Source: Dimorphilus gyrociliatus (Eukaryota > Annelida > Polychaeta > Dinophilidae). From it: a stretch of 64,000 nt of DNA. The stretch is from assembly GCA_904063045.1 (NCBI GenBank), contig CAJFCJ010000004.1, positions 1,357,713 to 1,421,712 of the forward strand, in the 5' to 3' direction. The position numbers and the translations under genes were made by a program. Below are positions 25,944-39,200 of the stretch, piece after piece (positions within the stretch are counted from its first letter, which is position 1; every line of letters starts with the position of its first letter). The notes under the pieces were generated by a model. The model saw only the letters and a list, made by a program, of their open reading frames with translations. It was not told where the DNA came from and made no database searches.

Positions 25944-27722
25944 ATGAAGCTTGTTATCATTGGTTTAGCTGTATTTTTAGGTTTGTATTTACTAACTAAA
26001 TAGTAGAGTATGAAAAGTAAATATGTTGAAGAAAATATACTCTTTTACAATCATAGCTGGAAGTTTTGCTCGAATAGAACCAAATGAAGAATTTCGAGCT
26101 GTTTGGGTAGCCACCGTTAATAATTTGGATTGGCCATCGAGTAAAACATTACGGGTTCCTCAACAGATTCTTGAATTACAGTAAATAATTATTTAGATAT
26201 TTAGGGTCTATAAAATTTTATTGGTCTCTCTTAAGCCATACTTATTATTCTGTAATTGTTTTTATAGGAGAATTATCGATTACGTCAAAGAGAGTCGTAT
26301 GAATGCTATTATCTTTCAAGTAAAAGTTTTCTCTTTCTTTCATCTTTCACTGCCTTAATTATTCTCCCAGATTGTTAATATGCTATTTATTGTATATTAT
26401 TTTTAATGTTTAAAACAATAATCATCTAGATACGACCGGCTGGTGACGCTCTTTACAACAGTTCAATTGAACCTTGGAGTGTTTATATGACTAACAGTCA
26501 AGGGACTCCACCTTCACCTTTTTACGATCCCTTGAGTTTTCTAATAGCAAAAGCCCATGAGCAGAACATAGAAGTTCATGCTTGGGTAAATCCATACCGT
26601 GCAAATTTGAGACCGGATTGGACTGGTTTAGCCCCAAATCATATGGCTAACGAATTTAGGCAGTATGCTTACCCGTACGGAAACTATCTGTGGATGGATC
26701 CAGGAGCCAAACCTGTTCAAGACCGTCTATCAAAGGTAATAAGGGACGTTCTCGATCGATACGATGTTGATGGTATCCACTGGGATGATTACTTTTATCC
26801 ATATCCAGTTAATAGTGTATCGTTTCCGGATGATAAGACTTATAACGATTATCTATCGGCTGGAGGAGCTTTGCCTAGGGACGATTGGAGAAGAAAGAAC
26901 GTTAATGATCTTGTCCAACGAGTTTATAACGAAATCAAAGCGTTAAAGCGTCACGTTAAATTTAGTATTAGCCCATTTGGTATCTATCGACCGGGTCATC
27001 CAGAGGGGATGCCTCGCCCTATAGCAGGATTTGATCAGTATACGCAGTTATATGCCGATGCTAAACTGTGGCTACAAAACGGCTGGGTCGACTTTCTGTC
27101 TCCTCAACTCTACTGGGAAATTGATCCCCCAGCACAAAGCTATACTACGTTGTTAAATTGGTGGTGCAATGTAAATCAACAGTCAAAAAATAGACACATT
27201 TATGCTGGTAACGCTGTTTATAAAATTGAAAATAACGATTGGCCTGCAAATGAAATAAAACGCCAAATAGAAGTTTCTCGATCTTTAACAGAATTAAACT
27301 CCCTTGGAAATGTTCATTTTCGGGTTAAACTACTTATGAATAACATCAAAGGAATAGCAGACTTATTAAAAAATCACGTTTATACTAAAGTAGCTGCAAT
27401 TCCCCCAATGCCTTGGCTAGCAAATTCAACATTTATTGAAACGGCAAAAGGAGTTAGAACTGGTGGTTGTTTAATAATCTGGAATAAACCCACGCAACCT
27501 GTTCATAAGTGGGGCCTTTTTAAATGGAGAGATAATGAATGGTCTCTAACTAACATTCTTAGCGGAAAATTAATTCATGCTGAAGTAAGAGAACCCGGTA
27601 GATATGCAGTAGCAGCCTATAATGAAGGATGGGTTAAAAGCATCCTATCTGATCAAGTTGAAGTTACTGAATTTCAGTTAAACGAATTTGATCCCTACTT
27701 TGCTGCTGGGTGCGATCAATAA
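25944..27722 (+). CDS. Secreted glycoside hydrolase-like 10 (GHL10, PF02638-type) protein, 501 aa
   Basis: Four exons in phase: 25944-25980, 26057-26180, 26268-26319 and 26430-27722. Exon 1 encodes a signal peptide (MKLVIIGLAVFL). The mature part opens with EEFRAVWVATVNNLDWPS, the typical start of this TIM-barrel family. It continues with IRPAGDALYNSSIEPWS, YDPLSFLIAKAH, EVHAWVNPYR, VDGIHWDDYFYP, FSISPFGIYRPG and VDFLSPQLYWEID, all family hallmarks in the expected order. A C-terminal beta domain (FKWRDNEWSL...GRYAVAAYNEGW) follows. These proteins are mostly bacterial and thought to act on cell-wall or other glycans; the exact substrate is not established. It sits 344 bp downstream of the epimerase-like gene on the same strand. 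The introns show it is a real eukaryotic gene, so any bacterial origin is old. Confidence 0.88.
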
Positions 27723-27769
27723 ATCAGCAATTCTTCTTTAATTCGCTTTTAGTTAAACTATAAAATCTA

Positions 27770-27775
27770 AATAAA
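27770..27775 (+). terminator. PolyA signal AATAAA of the GHL10 gene
   Basis: Hexamer 48 nt after the stop codon, followed by an AT-rich stretch. A good position for cleavage signals. Confidence 0.55.
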
Positions 27776-28397
27776 CAATTTTTATTTATTTAAAAAACAA
27801 AACCTGAATTACTTGTCCCCAAATCATAATTTCGATTATTAAAAGATAGGAAGATCGACAGTCATGCGTTAATTAGAATATACTTTTTTTAACAAAGCCT
27901 ATTATAATGACAATTATAACAATTTTCATTAGTAAGACAAGGGCTAAGAGCATTTAAATTATTATTTATAATAGAAATGTACTTTCAGGACAAAAATGAG
28001 ACATTATATTTCACTTGCTTGTTGAAAAAGAAAGAGAATAATTCCTAAAGCAGTTCTTCAGTTTAGCTAAAAAAAAATTTAACAAGTGACGCCTTTAAAA
28101 CAATAAGTGAAGGTGAAAAAAAAACGTTAAAAGCTCTTAAGGAAAATAGTCACGAAAAATCTTCAGTCAACTAAAACACTAATAATATTGTCAAATATAT
28201 AGAATGCGTGTTTTTAAGTAGACTTGTCTGCTTAAATTCTTCAAATTCGATCAATACTCTTCAGGTTAGAATAAACCTGTTATAAAAAGCATATTGCTCC
28301 GTCAAAGGAGACTGATACAGGGTGTCTTAGAGAACTTCCGGATCTAGTATACTATATATCATTTTGAAACTTAAAAAATGAAATTTTTTTCTTAAAT

Positions 28398-30223
28398 ATG
28401 AAGATTACGATAATAAAGAATTTTGATATATTTTTGTTGACATGTCTATTCATTAAAGGTGAGTTGAGAATACGTTAGAGAAGCCTCTAATAAAAACGAT
28501 TCTTAATGAATATGTAGTTTATACCATGTGCATTCTAATATTTGCTTATAAGAATTTCACATTTCCAATTTCTTACAATTACTTTTGTATGTTTCGCGAT
28601 ATTTTACTATTTCTACTTCTATTGCTATCTAACAATGTTTAATAATCTTACAACACTTGTTAAAGATAGATAAAAATGTAATAATTTCAAATTTCAACAA
28701 CTTTACATGTAGGTTTAAAAAGAATCATTTGTATAGACAGTAGCAAGTCAAATATGATGCGGGCCTCTTGTTGACTTTTATTGATAGTCATTATAATCTT
28801 TATACTATGCATTACATGTAATTTATATTTGCCTTTATATATAAAGTACATATATGGTCTACAGTATAATCTAATACATGTACATACAAATATTTATTTA
28901 ATTTAAAATATTTTATATATATATATATATACTGTATCATTATGACAGCAACTTTTCAAGAGTTCTATAAATGGGTAGCTTCTATTTTAGTATAAAATCG
29001 AAAGAGGCCGACATTTTTACAAAGAACATCTTTTACAACTATTTAGAAAAGAAAATTTTGTTTTTACCTACAGCCTTTGGACATGCTCCTATTTTCAATA
29101 CGTCAACTTTACCTGATCAATTTGTCTTTCTGAAAAAAGGGGCAACTACAAAATTCAACTGTTCAAGTTATGGCTTTCCCAAGCCAAAGTAATATTCATA
29201 TATATATATACATATATTCATGTACACCATATTTCTATCCTCTATTAATATAGATACGAATTTTACCAACATGGAAAATTACTTGATACTGAATTCTTTG
29301 AAAAGGATCCGAGTAAAACAGGGGTTTTGATAATAGAGGATAGTAAAAGAATACACACAGGAAATTATTCCTGTAAAGCCAGTAATAGCTTTGGAACTGT
29401 TTCCTATAATTTCAAAGTAAATTTACCAGGTCAGTAGACAAGTTTACTCGTAAAAACAAATTTTATCGCATACTAAAGACAATTAGATTTATATTTTGGC
29501 ATTATTTTTCAATTTAAAACATTTTATTAATTTAATAACCAATGTATAAGAAATTAAAATACAAAGAAAGAACACGAAAAAAACACTTAAAACAGTAGAA
29601 AAATATCAATTACAACCAACGACACATTTCTATACTCTTGAGGCTTTTTTAATTGCCTTTGGATGATATCTTTTTCGTTATGTAGGCCTTGGAAATACAA
29701 TATTAAATATTTATAAAAATGTAATAAAAACTTTTTTCATTATCAATTTATTATTGAATCTTTCTTCCATAGAATTAGAAGGGTTTTTATCGGATCCTCT
29801 TGGAGAAGTTGAAGGTTCTTTGCGTGATAGCCTTCGAATCCAGGCGCCTTTATTTCGTTTCAGTGGCAACGACTTGGGTAAACTTCGTTTCAATTGGTAC
29901 AAGGATAGCATATTGCTAGAAAGGAGTGAAAGATTAATACTGAATGACAATGGTATCTCTAATCTTTTATTATATTTTTAAACAATTTATTCAATTAATA
30001 AATCATTTGTTTAACACAATAACTTATAGGTGATTTGTATATTTTAAATTTGGAGAAAGAAGATATTGGCAAATACTATTTAAATATATCATTTCCTTAT
30101 CAGAATCAATTTATTATTAGTGATGAAATAAATGTATTTATTAAAGGTTAGTTGAAAACTGTAATGCTGATGCATTGCTCTTTCATTATTTCTCAGTCTA
30201 AATATTGTAAAATGAAATAAATT

Positions 30224-30273
<50 letters not shown>

Positions 30274-33200
30274 AGGGAGAAAAAGGAATTTATTAAATTT
30301 GATTTTTATATTAAAATGATTTATATAGATCAAGTTATTTAATTTAAATATTGTCTTTAAAGATAATTCACCAACAAATTTGCCTTTGAAAATTTTATAC
30401 AATTCAACAAGAATAAACGTTCTTGAATACCAAAATGTTACTCTCTACTGTATTGCATCATCCAAGTCAGTATATGCCCTGTTCATCTCCCCCTTTTTTT
30501 TTATTTGAAGTTTTTATTTAATTTTATCTAGTGTTATCCCAAAAATAACTTGGTTACATCCATCATCAAAGACCTTAGAATCAAAGAGTTCTACACTTCT
30601 TTTACAAAATATTTCTAAATCCGATAACGGAATTTTTACATGTATAGCACACGATAGTGATGCAGATGAAACTGTAACAACAAGAATAACATTAAACGTT
30701 ACAAGTAATTAGCAGCTATAATTATTCATTGGATATTATATGTGACGAATTAAATATTAATATGAATTTTGGTTACAGAAAGACTAAAGTGGATGAAAAT
30801 ACCATACTCTCAAAATCTACTGATTGGAAAAAATTTTATATCGGAATGTTCATCATTTCCCAATGTTCATCCTATTATTTGGAAGATTAACGATACAAGA
30901 ATTGAGGAAAATGATAGTAAATACAATAATTGATACCTTCTCGTTGAGTTCCATATTTTAATTTTACCTTATTTGTTTCTCAATTAGGAAGATTATCGGA
31001 AGATGGTAAAAAGTTAACTATAGCTAACGTACAACTGAACTCCTCATCAACGATTAGTTGCCTTATCCGCAATAATGGATACCCGTATAATTACCTATAT
31101 AAAACCATCTATTTGAATGTTACGAAAAGTAAAAGAAATATGCATTTTAATACAATTATTAGGTTAAGACGAAACTTTTTTGTTCTTTTTAACAGGCAAA
31201 AAAAACAACAATAAAACTTGTATCGTTTGTGAAAAGTATTGTAAATATGGATTTGTTATGGGAGAAAATTCATGCCCTACTTGCCAATGCGCAGAAGATC
31301 CCTGTAAAAATATGATCTGTCCCCAAAATTACATATGCCAGTCTACCAGAGTGTCATATATTTCCAAAGCAAGCTGTGGTTTTAAAATCGAAGGTTTTAA
31401 TATACTAATATATATGTACAATATATGTATACGATTTATAAACAAATATATACTGTTCAATAGGTAACCATCCGCCAGTTATAAATTTGAATCATCTTCC
31501 AAACAAGACTGTTTATGCTTCAATTGGTAATGAATTGGTGCTCAATTGTTCAGCTCTGGGCCAACAACAAATGAAGTATTAATCCATTAAGAATTATAAT
31601 TGATAATTGAATTAATTGTATTAATCTCTGTTAACTAGTTATCAATTCATGAAAAGTAATAATCCAGTTGTAAAGAATTCTGATACTGATATAGATGAAA
31701 ATGGATTAAAATTTGGAGTATTATATTTTTTTAAAATATCAGCTAAGAACCAAGGAAATTATATGTGTATAGCAAAAAACTCTCTAGGAACGGCTATATA
31801 CGATTTTTCAATAAAAATAGCATGTAAGAAGAGCGTACGATCTTCCCTGTTGAAGATATTTTATTTTTTTATTTCTCCTCTAGATGTAAATAATTTTAGA
31901 AACAGAGAAGAAACTGTTTATACAGAAGCTTTCAAAGGTTTTGAAATTAAAATACCAAAGACAGCTGGAATTCCTATAAGTTCACTTAGTTACGAGTGGC
32001 TAAAAATTATTAATGGCAAAGAAGAAAAGATTGAACTAGGAGAGAGGATAAATCAGGACGAAAATGGTGAGGTCTTTTCCTTTTTTATACTGATAAAATG
32101 ATAAAAGTTCTACTTGTGCTTATTTTCTTTCATTCTCTAGGAAATTTAATATTCTCGTACGTGTTACAGAACGATGAAGGAGATTATATAGCTTCAGTCA
32201 GTAATAAATTAAGTAAAGATTTTAAAAAAGCTGCACCTGTCTCACTAAAAATAACTAGTAAGCTTAATTATCTATATTAGTGTAATTACTTTGATTTAAT
32301 TAGTTTTTTATTAAAAAAAGCTGGCCAAGATATTATTTACGAACCTATCATAAGCAAAATAAAAACAAAATACGAAGTAGTTGCTGGAGATACTCTAAAA
32401 CTTTACTGCTTGGTATTTGCAAAGTAAACTTTATATTTTATAAATTCTTTCAAAATCAACCGCAAAACTGCAAAACTTTAGTCTATTTTAATTCAATGTT
32501 TTAATGTATTGTTCTAGACCGCTTCCCAAGGTAGAATGGTATAAAATCGATGGTGAGACTAGTAAGAAAATTGCAAAGAGCTTTGTTCATACAATAGAAA
32601 ACGTTAACAAGTCAATTGAAGGGGATTACATGGTAAAAATATATAGCCTAGAAGAGAATGGTGCTGTTGCCATTGAAAAAACTGTTACAGTTAATGTCCA
32701 TGAACCACTAAATTGGTATCAGGGACTAAATTCTAAAATAGTTCAAATTGGTTCTAACGTTTCTTTTAATTGCGTCCCTAATATAAATAAAAGTGTTATT
32801 AGTTGGTTTAAGGATGGGAAAAATATAATACCAGGTAAGTAAACAAATTTTCAGTTTAAGCAATCGCCTACCTTATGTAAAATATAATAATTTTTGTTTC
32901 AATAGACAGCAGATGGATCGTTAATAAGACAATGTTAACTATTAAAAAAGTGAAGCCAAGTGATATCTCGTCAATACAATGCAAAGCAATGATAAAAAGA
33001 CCAATAGATAATGTCTACAACTACGCATTTCATAATAGTTTCTTATATGTTACAAAAAGTTAGCATTATTCTCTTATTCTGTCTTTACTTTTTAGCTAAA
33101 TCCTTGTGATTCTTCTCATAGATTTAACATTAACACCAACTAAAAAGATTTGCAATAGAACTTGTCGAATACAATGCCCATTTGGATATATATTAGGAGA

Positions 33201-36200
33201 AGATGGTTGCCGGATATGCGAATGCTCAATTGATCCTTGTTTGAATATGCTATGTCCATCAGAATATTTATGTAAAAGAATATTTCCGTCAAATTGCTCT
33301 ACAAAAGTTTGTATGGATCCAATGGTAGCTGTCTGCTCTCCTATGATAAAACGTATTGATTAGCAGCTATCATCTTATTCATTTTTTATCATCAATTTCC
33401 TTTAAATAGGGAGTGGCTGTCTACTTAAAGACTGCAACAAATCTTGCATATACGGTTATGTTAAACTAGAAAGTGGATGTAGTATTTGTGAATGTTATAA
33501 TCCTTGTAAAGTAAGAAAATTATAAATATTGACAAGAATACTAAAAAATTATCATTGTAATCCTACATATGTTTTCATTCATTGCAGAATAAAACGTGTG
33601 GCCAAGGAAAAGTTTGTAATCTAAAACCTGCAGGACAATGCGATAATAGCAATTGTAAACTACTATCAGTATGTGAATTTCCACAAGAAGGAATTCCTCC
33701 AATTATTGAAACTAAAGGACCTATCCAGACTGTTTATTATGAAATTGGGGGAGATATAAGACTAGCCTGTCCTTTTATTCAACCCCCAGATTCATCTTTC
33801 GACTTTAACGTTTTGAAAAATGGAAAGGAGTTTGATATTGTTGGAAACTTTCAAAGAATAAAAAATTTACTTACATTTCTAGAAGAAAAGGCAATTACTC
33901 TCAGTCCAGGATATGAATCAGACGAAGGATTATATTCGTGTCTAGTTAGAAATAAATATGGAACTGCTCTATCATATAATGTAAGCCTCGAAATATCATA
34001 TTTAAGTGATATCGAGACTCCAGAAGAAGAAAATCTTATCTTTGACTCAACGACTCGTGATTATCGAATAATTCATTGTAGTATAGAAAGTAAACCAAAA
34101 GCAATTATCTATTGGAGAAAGCTAAATGATAAAAATGAGAGACAAATCATCGATGATCATAACATCATAACAACGATTAACGGTAAATAGAGATAAATAC
34201 TTTACTTTTAGTTTAACTATCTTTTTCTTTCATTTAGGGTCATTAATTATCATTAGACCTACAACTGAACAATCTGGAGCATACATCTGTATTGGTCAAA
34301 ATCCTTTCAGCAAGAAAGAAAAAATAGTTAGAAATATAAGGATTACTGCAAAGGATATTTCACCTATCGATGCTTCACATTCAATATATGTTTTTCCGTC
34401 GAATTCTACTTCTTTTCCCATTGGAGGATTTACAAGAATTCAATTTATAACTTCTTCTTTGTAAACATTTATAATTATCTTTCTAAATTGTCAAATGTGT
34501 ATCATGTTGCTCTCTCTTTTTGTTTTCAGAGAACCTCTAAAGTGGTTTTTAAATGATCAGGAAATTACTAATGAAACTGACTATGAAATAGTTATTAGTA
34601 ACTTCACAATTAAAGATGCTGGCATATGGAATGTTAGAAGTTCGAATAAATTAACAAGTACCTTTAACATCTCATATTACCGTAAGTCCATAATTAGATA
34701 ATTAAATAGCTGTAGAAAAGAACTTTTTTTTAATAGATAATATTACAATTGGTCGAACACCTAAAGATACTATTGTTACCGTTGGTTCTGATGCTATATT
34801 CTATTGCGAAATTTTTGGTACAAAAATTAGACCTCAGTGGTTTGTAAATGGTAAAAAACTACAAAGTATGTGAAGATTATACTGTAAAATTTATTTTCAA
34901 TGTAAAATATTTTATTGTTAGGTCCTCTTTCTCAATCTAACATTATGTTGAGCCAAAATGGAAGCTCTTTGACATTAAAATCAGTCGATTATAATGCCTC
35001 TGTCTGGTGTAATACAGAGAATACAGTTAATGGAATTTACTACTTTGGAGCATTTCTAATGACAAAATCAGGTAATCCCAAAATCTTTCTTAATCTTTAA
35101 CATCAGTTGGAAGATACTTTTTCTAGCTTGTCCGAAATTGAGTTTGTGCCATCTAAACTGCAGCTACGGTTTCTTCTATGACAATGGTTGCCCAATATGC
35201 AAATGTCACGAGCCATGCAAAGTTAGCATTAATCAGTTTATAATTGTCTTACTTCTAACATACCTCTCAATTTGCTTGAAATAATAATTAGGACTATACA
35301 TGTCCGGATAAAGCAAAAGTATGTGCTGCAAAACCTGACCTAACGTGCTGGAAACCACCTTGCTACTCAAAACCATCTTGCATAAAACCAACATCAAATA
35401 CCAGTAAAAATTAAAGCAAATTAACATTAGCTTCCAGTAATACTAACTTAATAACAGGTCAATGCAAAGTTTTGAATTGTGAACCATGCAGATACGGTAA
35501 TAAAGTTGATGATAGAGGATGTAAAGTATGCGAATGTATTACAGATCCTTGTGTTGTAAGTTCTCATTAATAAAACCAGTTAAAATATTCACAATATCCT
35601 CGATATTCTAGGCAGCTAGATGCTCTGCTGGCGAAAAATGTGTAGCAGTCAGGATGAAATATTGTCAAAACGAAATTTGCCATGAAGCCAAGTGTTATAA
35701 GACGTGCAGTAGCTGTCCCAATTCTTGCCCATTTGGGTTCAATATAACACATGAAACCTGTCCAAACTGCACTTGTAGTAGAGACCCTTGCTTAAAGGTA
35801 TAAAGAATTAATAATTACAAACTAGTGACACAATAATTAACTCTTTAATATTTAATTAGACCTCTGTTTGCCAAGTGGGCCAAAAGTGTACAGCGGAGAA
35901 GCTTATCTGCATGCCTAATGATAATCTTTGCGATTATCGACCATACTTCGCAAGCTGTGGCCAGTCATCAGGTAACCAACAAGAATAATTCCTCCAAGAC
36001 GAAAAAAATTAACCAAATTAATATAATTTGCAGGAAACTGTAAAATCTGCCAGAATAAATGCGACTACGGTTACATCTTGGGAGAAGATAATTGCCCGAA
36101 AAATTGTACTTGTTCACCAGACCCTTGTCTGGTGTGTAACGACAAAATACTTCAAATTTATATAAAATATACTTTATTATAAAATCAAAATTTTATGCAG

Positions 36201-39200
36201 GCTTTACACTGTTCAGCAAACAATATAAATCCTACAAAATGTAAAAGAAGCAAGCCGTTATGTACTGGTGACGATTCTACAATTGAAAAATGTTCCAAAG
36301 GACCGTACAAAGCTGAATGCGGTTTGTTGATTTATTCTACTTTAACGAATTATTTTCATCTTTTTTCTCTCTTTCTCTGACAATAAGTCTTTAATAAAAT
36401 GAAAATCTCCTATTATAGTTGAAGCTTGCTCCCTCAGCTCAGAAAGGTGCGACTTATCGAGATGTCCTTATAATTATCCAAGGACTAGTGGTTGTACTGT
36501 ATGTATTTGTGAAAGTCCATGTGACAGTGCACCTTGTCAACCTGATGAATATTGTGGTATTGAAGAATTCGAAGGTTTAAAATTGGCTGTGTGTAAAAAG
36601 GGTAATTAACCTCTTTTTCATATTCTTAAAAAAAAACTTAGTCTATTAATCATCACATGACAGAAGATAGAGTTTGTCCTCCACTTGATATGTGTAATTT
36701 AAATGAAACCTGTAAATTTGGAAGGAGTACAGACGAAAAAGGTTGCGAGCTCTGTTCTTGTAAGGATCCTTGTAAAGTATGATAAGAGAAGATTTTCTAT
36801 TATTTCGTTTCATCTTATCCTTTTTTCTTTCAGTTTATTACGTGCCATAATGATTCAGTGTGTGTGCCTGAAAGCCGTTTTTGCGCGTCTTACCCATGTA
36901 GACCAACCTCTGTTCGATGTGTATCAAAATGTGAAGCTGCCAAGGATTATAACTTAATGTCAAGTATCCATAACCCGATAATACCTCAGATAGATTACAA
37001 GTAAAAGCAGATGAAACGTTTCTATTCTATCTACGTATTTCTAATGATTATTCCTTTTTTTTATAATAACATGCAGTTGCACTAAAGCTAATATAAATTT
37101 CGAAAGAGTTCAATGTTATAAAGGGACAAATATATGCTTCTGCGTTGATGAAAAGACTGGTGATTATATTAATAATACAGCTACATTGGGGAAACCAAAT
37201 TGTTCTAAGGGTAAGACCTTTAGTTTATTTTTTCCTTCTATACTTTCTACATTTTAACTGTATTTACTAACGATTAAACGATGATAGGAGAAGGGAGTAA
37301 ACAAATTTGTCCAAACGGAAAGAAAGCAAAGGTTTGCGCTGTCAATGCTTGTAATTTTCAATGCTGTCCTGGATACCCTAAAGCTGTTTGCAAAACAAAT
37401 CCGTGTAACAACTGTGAGCCTGAATTTACATATAACGGAAGAATTGTAGATTGCTGGAACGGTAAACAAACCTAAATTCTAATTTTTAAATGCTATATAA
37501 AGTATTAATAATCCTTTATAGGAATTAATAAATGCTGGAAAGATTTTCAAGATAAATTTCTTGCTTTGGAAATTCAAACAACAATGTTTAGTCTAGAACA
37601 TTCTAATTGGAATATTAATTTGCAAACAAGAAACACTAGAGATAAAATGCTTAAAGATTCAAAGCAACATTTGAATGGAGAGAATGAAATATTTAAAGAA
37701 TATAATTGTGGATATATGGCTATAATTTTTATTAGTAGTTTCAGATACACAGTATACGGATCATCTGAAATATGTAACTAAATCTAAATATGTAGTCTAA
37801 ATATAGCACATAATTATTAATGACAACTTTTATTTATAGCTAATCGTTTCATGCAAGAAGGGGTGTTCTTCCCTCAATGCTTACTTCCTAAAATTTTATC
37901 AAATAATGGCTATATGCCTAAACAATGCTTTGGTGACTTTTGCTGGTGTTCAGATAACATGGGAAATCCAATTAATAATGCAATATTTTATAAAAATAAC
38001 TTCACTTGCGCGGCAGATGGACAAGTTATTCCAGAAACTGTCGAGAGATTAAGTTAGCCTATTATCACCCAAAAATAATCATAACAATTAAATATATCGA
38101 ATTACTTTTAATAGAATGCTCTGACGGAAAAGATCCTTTATTCTGTAAAGAACAATGCTTGAAAAGTCATCATTGCTTAATACAGGAACGAGGACTTCCA
38201 TATTTATGTCGAGCTGATCCTTGTTCTAATTGCGAAACTACAATGAGATTTGAAACTATAGATTCTAATGGTAATGTAGTAGATACTGAATTCCTAAGAA
38301 ATTATAGGTGCAAAGGTAAAAGATCATTTCAACAGGAAAAATACCAATATTTCATTTATAACTAATTTTTAAAGCTGACGTCTACAAAGATATCTGTAAA
38401 TTGCCCAAAGATACGGGCAACTCTTGCGACAAACCCTCCAAAGACATGTGGTACTACGATGCAAAAAATGGAGGGTGTCTACCTTTCAAATATTTTGGCT
38501 GTGGAGGAAATAGAAACCTTTTCATATCGAAGGAACAATGCAAAATACGATGCAAAGGTTTAAAATTGCAATTCTTATCTATAAATATCAATTTCAAACA
38601 TTTTTATTATTTCATAGGTGATATATGCTCTAAAGGAACTCTGAAAGTTTGCAAAGATACCTGTAAAACAGCCAAATGTAAAGGATTTCCTTCTGCATTG
38701 TGCATTGTGAATAAATGTACCTGCAAACCTGAATTTTTTAACCCATTGACCTATAATAGAATAGAAAAGGTAGACTGTTTTAGAGACTACGGACAATGCA
38801 TAAACTATAAAGTAATTATTTCCATTATTGTAAAGATTTTATAATCTAAAAGAAATTGTATTTATTTTTATGTACGTTAGGCTAAGATTGTCTTAGATGG
38901 ATTCGACAGCTCTACTTTCCATTCCTTTTTATTAGTCAACACAACATTATCAAGTATTAGCTGCAAAGAAAATGGTGGATTTACACCCAAACAGTGTGAT
39001 GAAAAAAATTGCTGGTGTGTAAATGAATTCGGAAATATAATATCTAATAAACTGACCCCAATTTCGCTTGGTAATACACTCATTTGTGAAGGTAATTTGA
39101 TTATGCAACCGTAGTAGATCTATTTTCACCTACTGATTATGATAATAACTTATTTAGATAAACAAGCGAACAAGTGCCCACCCTTATCATGTTCTGCTAA

